64,000 bases of DNA, taken from assembly GCA_020796225.1 (NCBI GenBank), contig CM036755.1, positions 15,129,317-15,193,316 on the forward strand, written 5' to 3'. The notes below the pieces were generated by a model, which worked only from the letters and a program-made list of their open reading frames with translations, did not search any database and was not told the DNA's origin. Positions within the stretch are counted from its first letter, which is position 1. Each line of letters begins with the position of its first letter. Positions 11,278 to 22,400 of the stretch are shown here, piece by piece. This DNA comes from Arion vulgaris. Its lineage: Eukaryota > Mollusca > Gastropoda > Stylommatophora > Arionidae. A program made the translations under genes and the position numbers.

Positions 11278-11740
11278 AACACTATGTTACCAGTGTCAAA
11301 CATGACTAATAACAGCAGCTAATGAGCAGAAAATCATAACGACAGAGATGAGGTGTCTTAGAAGAGCTGCAGGTGTGACAATAAGAGACAAAATTAGAAA
11401 TGAAGAAATCAGAAGACTGTGAAACCAGTCATGTAATTTATAAAAGAACAACAGATTAAATGGTTTGGACACCTACCAAGCCTGGTATCGCCTACCACAG
11501 AAAGCCACACAGAAAAGGTATAATGAGTACAAAGCAAGAGAAATATCATGCAAAAGATGGAGCGACCGCATCAAGAACATCCTTACAAATATGAATATCA
11601 GCTTACAAAGTGCCTTTAAACAAGCACACACAAGATCACTACCGGATCACTACAAGACACCCACACACACTTCTATAAAGAAGCAAATGGTAGAAGAGAA
11701 AAGAATGTGGCATAGTGAACAAATGATACCTTCCACTTCT

Positions 11741-13373
11741 ATCAATGAAAATAAATTGTGTGGGAATACGCCAATGACAGTTGTTAGGATACATTTTGAA
11801 CTGATTCACTACCAGGTTTTTTTTCGCCTCTGGACGGAATTATTTTTTTTAGTTTCCAAAATATTGCACATACTTTAGCTAAACTAAAATATTGTTTCTA
11901 AATATGATTTAAAGTTTAACTTAATATATATCAAATTAAAGATAAATGAATGTACTTTCAAAAAATATTTGTTGTGTCCAAAAATATAATGTTGTGTTTA
12001 CTATGCTTGAAAAATATGAGCATGTATTTTAAAAAATAATTGAAATTGTGAGAACGAAAATCCAACTTTTCAAGTGCCTTGATGAACATTATGTGAAATA
12101 AATCAGTCTAACTGCTCTCTTTATATAGGCAATCCATTTATGAATACACAAACGTTAAGAAAATAGTGAAGGAGTGTATGGTTTATTAACTGTTTACAAA
12201 GTGGCATCATGAACATTCATAAAAATCGCTAGTTTTTACGGTCACAGGGTATCCTAAAAGGAATGATAAACTCTGTTTCAATTATACTTCTAGCATAAGC
12301 CATACTGCTATGTATTCGTTATCGTTTACACATCACTTCTAAGTAGTTTCCAGTTAATATAAATCTTCAATCGGAACAAAAATAATAAAAACTCAACAAA
12401 ATAGTAATCATCTTTTGAGCGACGCTTGTGCCAGGCAGATAAGAAATAGTTACACTTGAGTGTTCGCAGTACGGAATGAGTTAATTCCATGGATTCCTAA
12501 TTTTACTTGCGCTGAATTGCATGTGGAACGCGGAAATGCTTAATTATAGACAAATTTGACAATCGTACTGTTAAACTCCTTTTTGTATACCAAATCAACA
12601 TCGCTGTAAATTTAGTAATAACATATAATGAAAATCTTACAGCACTAAAGGTTTGGGTGGGCAAAAAATAATTTTGGAAGGTCGTCGCTGTTACCTATAT
12701 AAAAATGTAAAAATCAATAATTTCGGTCAAGTGGATGATTTTATATTGGTCGGTAAAGATGATCACAAATTTTGGAACGAACTATAGCAACCCAGATATA
12801 CAAACTTGTGTCTTAGTGGACAGTAAGTATCTGTTTAATACACCCTCTTTGATTGGAAAGGAACCAGAATGGTAGTGACTAGAGCTGAGGATATAGAATC
12901 AATATCTGCAACTTTCTAATGACTGACACTCATCTTAAAGATATAGTGATGATCTTTTTGCTTTGAACATTTAGACACGTCTACCATATAGTAGCACTTG
13001 GTAGGACCAGCAGGCATCTGTAGTGGGGAAGGATAACAATGAATCCTACTTTGACTGTTGTATCATTGAGCCACACAGAGCCCTCTTGTCTTCAATTGGT
13101 AGTGCAGTCCAATTCTGACTCCTGTCTGGGGTGGGCAGAAAATTCACACCCCAGTTCTTCATTTCTATATGGCATTGGACTGAAGAGCAAGAACCCAAGC
13201 ACCACTGAATCATTGAAAAATAATAGTATTGCAAAGAAAGTTTAGAGATGAGTCAAACTATTTCTGTTTGGATAGGGCACATTAAATACTGTCCACCATT
13301 TGCAGAAGTATTTATCAATTTTAGTTATAACAAGGTTATTTATTTCTGTAGCCTATTTCTTTCTCATGTCTAG
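11741..13373. other. 5' flank / upstream intron of NDRG, nothing recognised
   Basis: AT-rich sequence without recognisable elements. The short ORFs around 13.04-13.25 kb lack family motifs. Promoter and untranslated exons of NDRG could lie here or further left, but I cannot identify them. Confidence 0.5.
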
Positions 13374-13491
13374 CCACCATCACAATAAGAGAAGAATGGA
13401 AAAAATTGCAGACATTGAGCTAACAAGTATTGAAGCAACAGATCCAAAGCCAAGATCATTTGCCAATAATACTAGTGCTATTATAATACAG
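13374..13491 (+). CDS. NDRG: NDRG exon 1 (first recognised coding exon)
   Basis: A pyrimidine-rich tract ending in TCTAG precedes 13374, and the exon ends at CAG before GTATTT. I place the start at the ATG at 13396, giving [20 protein letters not shown] and ending SAIIIQ in phase 0. An in-frame ATG at 13366 exists but lies upstream of the predicted acceptor, so it would be used only if this is a true first exon. N-termini of this family are poorly conserved. The exact phase join to exon 2 and the acidic, polar N-terminus support the call. Confidence 0.8.
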
Positions 13492-16400
13492 GTATTTGAA
13501 CTGTTGTGTGCTTAGCTCATCCACATTTTCTACTGTATAAAAATACTGGCAGTTGTACTCGTTCTTCGCACAGGAATTTAGTTGTAATGTTGAACACTTT
13601 TAAAGTTACATTTGTTACCCTTTTTCCCTGGATCTTTCTAGCAGTTGTATCCGTTTTTCACACAGGATTTTTTTTCCCGATCCAGAAGCACTTGAGCTCT
13701 TCAGCTCGGTGCCATGGACATCGTAACCCTTCGGTTCGGTGCCACAAACACCGTAAATCTGGGGAATCTGTGGCTTTTTCTGCCATCCCATGGAATTGAA
13801 CCCGCACACACAGAGGGATAGTCACCCGTAGTCCAATTATTCTTTTCCGCTGATCTTCCAAGTCGTTCCCCTTTAGTTTCCTCATCCATCGCCTTTACAC
13901 TCCATCGGAGCTTGTAGTCAAGCCCCTAATAACTAATCTTTCCTCCTCTTGTCTCCATGTTTCTGGCCTTCATTTTTCTTATAATTCAACCGCATATCTC
14001 TAACAGCATTAGTTTCGATTTATCTACGAAATTATCATTTCCGAAACTTTTAAGTCCTAAACAGTGCGAGACTGAACATATTAAAGAGACATGCCTCGTC
14101 CCCTCAAAATCGGCTGCTTTCCCATTAATAACAATACATTTTCTCTCCATGCTTGGTGGGAAAACTTTGTCAGTTGACCACATAAGATTAAAATGTCGCT
14201 CATTCCGATTGGCAGAGAAACCTGATATACTAGAATTCCAGTGAAAGTTGACAAATAACAATTGGTAAATTGAATTTATTCAGATTATAAAGTGATCAGA
14301 TGTGTTAACCCTCTTATTCCTAGCCCTTCAGAAAAAGTTGCTACCGAATTCCCAGGGCAAGGGAAATAACCTAGCAACAATGTGAAGTGCTTGTGAAATA
14401 AAATTCATAACAAATACAATTTCTAATCAATATTTGTGATTTAAAGTCCAATATACAGTTAAATGGATGAGGTACTAGTTTGTAAACATGTATGTTGTCA
14501 ATACCATGCAAGTTGGATGTAAAAATTATACAAGTGAAGAAATAAAAAATGAATGATTATTGAAAGTATGTTGCCCTCAAAAATGTCAGTTTTATTGAGG
14601 ATAAATATAAATTGAAAGGTTGAAAAGCAATCTCCTTTACAGAGGTTGATTTTACATGTGGAGCAGCTATCACGTTTCCACACACCTTTGTGGTGCAGTC
14701 CTCATCTTCATTTAGAAACACTAACTGCGGGTCTGCATTCTGCCAAACAGTAGAGTTGAGTCGGTTGATGGTTGACATGAATGGAGTTTATCAGTCCTGC
14801 AGTTGCCTAGCCTGCATGTTTGTATGGGCATGAGGACCCTCATACAATCAAGACAGGTTCAACCTTGCACAAGTCCATATTGTCCTCATGGAACGAATTT
14901 GGAATTGACATTGAGGTACAAATATTTGCTGATACTTTCAAATCTATTTCTATCTATTTCAAATATATTTGACAAAGCAGGCACATTCAACGGTTTATCG
15001 GTAAACCAAAACATTCTGTAGTAAGGTAACTGGTTAGTTGACACATATAGTTTACATAAAGAAAGATATTGATGTAATGAAAAGAAACAGGTGTCCATGA
15101 AGGATCTGGATTTTTTGAATTTTCATAGAGCAAATGCGCTGGTTAGCTCCATCCAGTTCTAAAAAAATACCTCACTCAAAATGGCGAATGACGGTAATCA
15201 CAAATAGAGAATAATCTGAATCAATGTCATTTACAGAACCTGTTTCTTCACTAAATTGTTCGATATTGATAGTGCTCAGCTGTTGCAACTATTCTCTCTC
15301 AACTTTACAACCTGGGTGAACGGAGGGAAGTGGCTGTGTTCGCATCCATCGACAATCGCAATTCATCGTAACTAATAGTTATGTAAACCGTCGTAAACAC
15401 TAGAACTAGCATCGTATATTTTCGCACGCAAAACTTGAATTAATTATACATCAATCCGATTTATCCACGATATCACCGGCAAATTTTCCATCAACTGAAT
15501 CATAAATCACAAGTTTTCCAGAAAATATACTTTTTCAAAAATTCGCAGATACGAAACCTTCTAAAATGACAGCAGCCATTATCGGCAATGACATCAGGGC
15601 TAAATTTAGCGTGTCTATTCGCAAGGAAAGATATAGAAAAACGATTTAAAAAGGTATATACCCGCCGGGCGGTAACGGTCGCTATGGGTTTATATCGATA
15701 ACGGGCGCATTCGGCCAAGCTCTAATCCAGGGGTTCTCAATCTTCCTAATGTAGCGACCCTTTAATACAGTTCCTCATGTTGTGGTGACCCTCACCCATA
15801 AAATTATGAAATAATATTTATTTCTAATTATGATAAATATGTTTTTCGATGATCTTAGGCGACCCCTGTGAAATGGTCGTCGACCCCAAAGGGTCGCAAC
15901 CACAGTTTGAGAACCACTGCTCTAATCCATTTGGCCATTGGCCAAACATGTTGAAATACCAATAAATAGCGTCAACTATTTGCATAACATGTGCCTGGCA
16001 AGTTAAAGCATAGATATACCTTTTCAGTGTTACGCTTTTGATGGCCGTTTTGTTAAGTTAGTATTTAGATATAGAAACAAACTAATAGTTCAGTTTTATA
16101 ATTTGTACATCTTCCCATCTATGAAAGCTACCCACTTGCCTAATTTCAAGTCCTTAGAATGTTTAGATATCTTGAAACAATGGGAACAGACACACAATTT
16201 CATTAAGTTATTTATATACATATATGAGAGGCTGCTTTCAACAGTTATTCCAAGATATTTGATCGTTTTCCTTCTGCCAATGTCTTTGTTACACATGCTG
16301 ACATCTGGAGTAGATGTCCTCACTATGTGAGTGTCAAGTGAGAACCATGTCAGAGAAGCCGTTGCTTGATTCACATTCGCTTCAAACTCGCTGCAACTCG

Positions 16401-19400
16401 TGGAGGGAAAAATGCCATTTGTCTCCATGAAATGTGAAACTCTACGTATCATTCCATATTTCTTTTTGTCACTCTATATTTATATTTAAATTGAGTACTT
16501 GATCCTCTTTGGCAGGAAGATGACATTGAGACACCATATGGAAACATGCATGTGGCTATCCAGGGGGACAGAACTAAACAACCAATTGTTACATTTCATG
16601 ATATTGGATTGAATCGTAAGAAATGTTATTGTTCATGTCATGTATGCTTTGTGGTCTGGTCACTAATTAGGAAAGTCAGAATCATAAATTGGCAGTAAAC
16701 AGCAGCCATAAAGGTAGACAAACATATAGGAACTTTACAGCAGATTTTAAAAAAAGGCAAAGATGTGTATTATCACCAGATCTGTACATCGATTGAGATG
16801 GTGAGTAGTGCCTTAGGAGTTTAAAATATTAATAACTTGATATGCTGACAACACTTTTTTGATAACGATAAATGAAATAAAACTCCAGGAACTAACATAT
16901 ATGGTGTGGACAGAAAGTAACCACAAAGACCTAACTCTGAAAAGGAAGATGGCGAGTTATAATCATCATCAAAGAGGCAGACTCCATGAAAATGCACCAT
17001 CAAAGTGAATGGTATGATACTAAGACAAGTCCATCCTTTTAAATACATTGGAACCCTGATAACATGAGATGGTAGATGCAAATCAGAAATAAAGAGTAGA
17101 ATAGATCAGAAAAAAACACACCAGAAAACAAAAGACATTATGTGCAACAAAACATTGTCAGTTGAAATCACAAATTCTTCAGTGCTACATAGAGCCAATA
17201 CTGATGTGGATGCGAGTCATGAGCAATAAATAAACAGATACCAAAATCTCTGGAGGCCACAGAGATGTAGCTTTACAGAAGAATGCTATGAATCCCATAA
17301 CGAAAACACGTAAAACAAAGTACTATAGTTTTACAAAATACAGAAACAGTGACAATATACAACAACGTTTCGTCCCAAAGACCTTTATCAAGCAAATGAT
17401 ACAACAAGAATGACGGATTTCGAGGAACACTACAAATGGACGATTACATATAGAAACATTCAAACCTATCTAATGAAAACCTGGGAATAAAAACAAATAA
17501 CGAAATGAGTTAAACACAAAACTAGAAGTGGAAAAGAAGAGAAACAATTAAGTGAATATATATAACATATATATGAAGCAAATACACATATAGATTACAA
17601 GGCATGAGATGAGAAAGTACTAAGAAGCATAGGAATGTAATGTGTTGAGTCCAAGAGGTCACAAGGTGCCATACAACGAAATAAAACGGTTCTCTAGGGC
17701 AAATCGACTGCGATCATCAGAGGAACATGATCGGATGGTTGTGACCTGAACATCAGAAGCTCCTGAATGGCCAGTATCATTGAAATGGGTGGCTACAGGG
17801 GTGACAGAGCATTGGCGTATATCGATCAAGTGTTGGGCGAATCGGTCACTGAGCCTCTTACGGTTTCGCAATATATTGCACCGTTTACAGGTGATGGCAT
17901 AGATGATATTACGGGACTCACACATGAAACTGTCTTGAATGACATACGTGGCTTTTGGAAAAGAAACAGTGCGAATCTGTATTACATATGCACACGTATA
18001 GCAGCGTCGCGCCACACTAGATGGTTACCAAAGTGACTCTGGATATTAGGTTGAGGTGACTGTGCACCAACATATCCTTAAGACTTCTGTCCCGTCTGTA
18101 CGCCACCAAAGGATCGTTTTGGAAGACTGAACGTGTCTCAGGATCAGACTGAAGAATAGGGAGATGATGAAATAAGACCTTGGAACTAGGGAACTATGAG
18201 AGTGGAAAGTTAAGATAAGTTTAACCTGTCAGAATTGGAAGTTCTATGTTGGTTGGAAAGGGCCTCCTGGCGAGCAATGAGCTGAACCCGATGCATGGCA
18301 GATGTAAGCACATTCTCCAGGTATAGGCGCTTGCGAAAGAAATCGAGCATCTCGTAGGCTCTATTGAGAAAATCATTGTCCTCGCTACAGAGGCGACGAA
18401 GGTGTAAGAGTTGAGAGAAAGGTAAAGAGTCACGACAAGCCTGGGGATGGGAAGAGGTATACAGAAGAAAACTATGTGCATCAGTAGGCTTATAGTATAC
18501 TGATGTCGTGATGGTGGCTAGGCTGATGGTGATGTCAAGAAAGTTGACACAAGAGGTAGAGATGTGAGAGGTAAACCGAATAGCCGGATTGAAGACATTA
18601 ATGAAATTAATGAAGCGTGACAGATCGGCTTCAGGCATATCGGTAATTCCAATATAATTATCAATGTATCTATGATACACAGACAGAAGAGGGCCATCAT
18701 AGGTGTTCCATACTAAGTGTTCAAGATGACCCATGAATAGACAAGCATAACTGGGTCCCATTTTAGTACCCATGGCGACCCCACTGATCTGCTCAAAGAA
18801 CTGGTCATTGAACTGAAAAGAGTTGAGAGTGAAAACTAGTTCTGCAAGACGAAGAAGAGCCGAGGTGGAGACAAGTGGATGAGTTCTCCTGTCGAGAAAA
18901 AACTGGAGAACTTGAAGTCCGTCGAAATGAGGTATAGAGGTGTACAGTGAGCAGACATCAAAGGAGGAAGAGACGGTAAGTTCTGCCAGGCAACAACTCA
19001 ATGGAAGAAAAAACACAAAGTGTGGTTCGTATCTTTCAAGAATGAAGGTAGTGTGGTGACTATAGGATTGAAGATACTGTCAAGGAATTCGGAGATATGT
19101 TCCGTACGACAGGAGCAAGCAGAAACAATAGGCCTACCAGGATTGTTGAGTTTATGAATTTTGGGGAGCATATAGAATGCGGGTTTGCCCAAACAGCTAT
19201 CGATGACACACAGTGATGATGCACCGGTAGGAAGGTCTTTAGAGGCAATTAAGTTCTTAATTACTTTACAGACTTTACTATTGTTAGATAGTGTGACATC
19301 AGAAGAAATAGTTTTGTAAAACTGGGTGTCAAGTAGTTGGTTGTGGCCTTCCTGAAGGTATAAGTCTTTGCTCCATACAACTATGGCACCACCTTTATCA

Positions 19401-22400
19401 ACGGGTTTGATAACAATGTCATCACGTCGACGGAGGTGTGATAGAGCACGAAACTCGGACGGAGACATGTTAGAACGCCCTAGGCGTTTTGGTTGGAGCA
19501 GTCCAATATCGTGTGAAGTATTCTTGATGTAGAAATCAAGAGCGTTAGAGGCACCAGGTTTGGGTGTCCAATCGTGTTTGCGAGTGGAATACTTAGAGAA
19601 CATACTGGTTTCGTGACATTCTAGAGAGTCCTCCTGGTTCTGAAAATGGAATTTCAGCAAGGCACGGTGAAAACGGTTCACATTTAGAAGAGTAGAGTAG
19701 TGGTCAATGGTGGGTCGGAGAGGAACAAACTTGAGAACAAACTTCTCCCACACAGGTGGTTTGCATCCCCCAGACCTTCCTTATCCGACAGTGAGAGATG
19801 TGTTTTAAGTAAGGGTCTCAAGTTTGTTCCTAATTTCATTAATGTCTTCAATCCGGCTATTCGGTTTACCTCTCACATCTCTACCTCTTGTGTCAACTTT
19901 CTTGACATCACCATCAGCCTAGCCACCATCACTACATCAGTATACTATAAGCCTACTGATGCACATAGTTTTCTTCTGTATACCTCTTCCCATCCCCAGG
20001 CTTGTCGTTACCTTTCTCTCAACTCTTACACCTTCGTCGCCTCTGTAGCGAGGACGATGATTTTCTCGATAGAGCCTACGAGATGCTTGATTTCTTTCGC
20101 AAGTGCCTATACCCGGAGAATGTGCTTACATCTGCCATGCATCGGGTTCAGCTCATTGCTCGCCAAGAGGCCCTTTCCAACCAACATAGAACTTCCAATT
20201 CTGACAGGGTTAAACTTATCTTAACTTTCCACTCTCATAGTTCCCTGGTGAAAAAGGTCTTATTCCATCATCTCCTATTCTTCAGTCTGATCCTGAGACA
20301 CGTTCAGTCTTCCAAAACGATCCTTTGGTGGCGTGCAGACGGGACAGAAGTCTTAAGGATATGTTGGTGCACAGTCGCCTCAAGCCTAATATCCAGAGTC
20401 ACTTTGGTACCATCCAGTGTGGCCGTCGGCGCTGCTATACGTGTGCATTTGTAATACATACTCGCACTGTTTCTTTTCCGAAAGCCACATATGTCATTCA
20501 AGACAGTTTCACGTGTGAGTCCCGTAATATCATCTATGCCGTCACCTGTAAACGGTGCAACAAGGCCTATATTGGGGAAACCGTAAGAGGCTCAGTGACC
20601 GATTCGCCAACACTTGAGCGATATACGCCAATGCTCTGTGACCCCTGTAGCCACTCCTTTCAATGATACTAGCCATTCAGGAGCTTGTGATGTCCAGGTC
20701 ACAGCCATCCGATCATGTTCCTCTGATGATCGCAGTCGATTTGCCCTGAGAACCGCTTTTATTTCGTTGTATGGCACCTTCGACCTCTTGACTCAACGCA
20801 TTACATTCCTATGCTTCTTAGTACTTTCTCATCTCATGCCTTGTAATCTATGTGTATTTGCTTCATATATATAAGTTATATATATTCACTTAATTGTTTA
20901 TTGTTTCTCTTCTTTTCCACTTCTGGTTTTGTGTTCAACTCATTTGTTATTTGTTTTTATTCCCAGGTTTTCATTAGATAGGTTTGAATGTTTCCATATG
21001 TAATCGTCCATTTGTAGTGTTCCTCGAAATCCGTCATTCTTGTTGTATCGATTGCGTGATAAAGTCCTTTGGGTCGAAACGTTGCTGTATATCGTCACTG
21101 TTTCTGTATTTTGTAAAACTATAGTACTTTGTTTTTACGTGTTTGCGCTATTTTACCAAGTTTTACTGCAGTCTTCCCCTTTTCCGATATGAATCCCATA
21201 GACTGTTGATAAGTAAAGACACAGAGAAAACTTATCAGTTTAAGAAAGAGGCATGCATGGGATGAGAAAAGTAGGTTTTGAACACTTTGTGGCAACTGGT
21301 AAATCAACAGGAGACATGACGGAGGAAGACAGAGAGAATTCTGGACAGTTGTGGCTTCATGGCACTGAAAAGTATGCACATACAAACTGATATTCAGTGT
21401 CAAGGATAGGCGTATGTGGAGATCCATGATTGCTAACCGGCATGGCACAATATGATGAGAAATATAAAGGGAAATTGGGAAAGTTATCTTTTTGTCTCGA
21501 AAATATAATTAGTAACTATAATTGCTATAGTTGACTGGGTGATGCGAAAATGTTGCAGTGGCGAAACTGACATCGATTGGGTAGAAAATAATCAACTAGA
21601 AGATTTAGATTTTGCAGATGATATTGCCTTGTTAAGTAGAAACAACCAAGATATGCAAAGAAAAACAGACAATTTCTCATCTATAGCATCAAAAGTTGGA
21701 CTGCAGATAAGCTATGAAAAACAAATATAATGACCTATGGCAAGTAATGCAGATATCACACTGGAATCTAAAATGATAAAAATAACAGAGCAGTTCACCT
21801 ATTTAGGTAGCAATTTTGATTGCACAGGAAATGTTAAAAAGAAATTATGATACGAATTGGCAAAGCAACATCAGCTTTTAAAAGTCTAAATAAAATATGT
21901 AAACACGTAAAACAAAGTACTACAGTTTTACAAAATACATAAACAGTGACGATAAACAGCAACGTTTCGACCAAAGGCCTTTATCAAGCAAACAATACAA
22001 CAAGAATGACGAATTTGAGGAACACTACAAATGGACGATTACATGTGGAAACATAAACCTATCTGATGAAAATCTGGGAATAAAAACGAACAACGAAATG
22101 AGTGCAACACAAAAACCGAAAGTGGAAAAGAAGAGAACAATAAACAATATAGTGGATAAATGACACATATATGGAGCAAACACACATATAGATAACAAGG
22201 CACGAGATAAGACAGTACTAAGAAGCATAGGAATGTAATGCGTTGAGTCCAAGAGGTCGCAAAGTGCCATAGAATGAAATAAAGCGGTTCTCCAGGGCGA
22301 ATCGACTGCGATCATCGGAGGAACATGATCGGATGGCTGTGACCTAGACATCGTCAACTCCTGAATGGCCAGTATCATTGAAATGAGTGGCCACAGGAGT

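Larger units (their letters stand above)
10260..11740 (+). pseudogene. RTE-clade LINE family C, 5'-truncated, with two embedded foreign pieces
   Basis: The plus strand is colinear with the better copy at 44455-46310. It has the RT motif C region ([13 protein letters not shown]), thumb ([15 protein letters not shown]), [15 protein letters not shown] and the C-terminal tail ending near KEQQIKWFGH and SIKKQMVEEK. Two segments interrupt it: 10490-10700, a patch from another LINE, and 10989-11277, a minus-strand LINE fragment with TSD. The RT palm upstream of motif C is missing. Frameshifts and stops make it dead. Confidence 0.85.
17300..21187 (-). mobile_element. Penelope-like element PLE1 with 13-bp TSD and inverted partial copy
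   Basis: TATGAATCCCATA occurs at 17287-17299 and 21188-21200, bounding the insertion exactly. From left to right: a pLTR in minus orientation (17300-17650), the GIY-YIG domain (18015-17659) and RT (19753-18210) on minus, then a partial copy in inverted orientation on plus (about 19790-20800) ending in another pLTR. Penelope insertions often carry such 5' inverted partial copies. The two arms, about 1.3 kb each, are highly similar by eye, so the locus is a large imperfect palindrome. Coding parts are broken. Confidence 0.9.

Noticed and set aside
10260..11740. Functional RTE with extra domains
   Set aside because: The extra segments are foreign LINE pieces, one with a clear TSD. The frame is interrupted by stops.
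13039..13245. Upstream coding exon of NDRG
   Set aside because: The ORF has no family similarity, no suitable donor joining in phase to exon 1, and shows coding-like text on both strands equally.
17300..21187. LTR retrotransposon or endogenous retrovirus
   Set aside because: The repeats are inverted pLTRs. RT is Penelope-type with a GIY-YIG domain, and no gag, protease or DDE integrase is seen.
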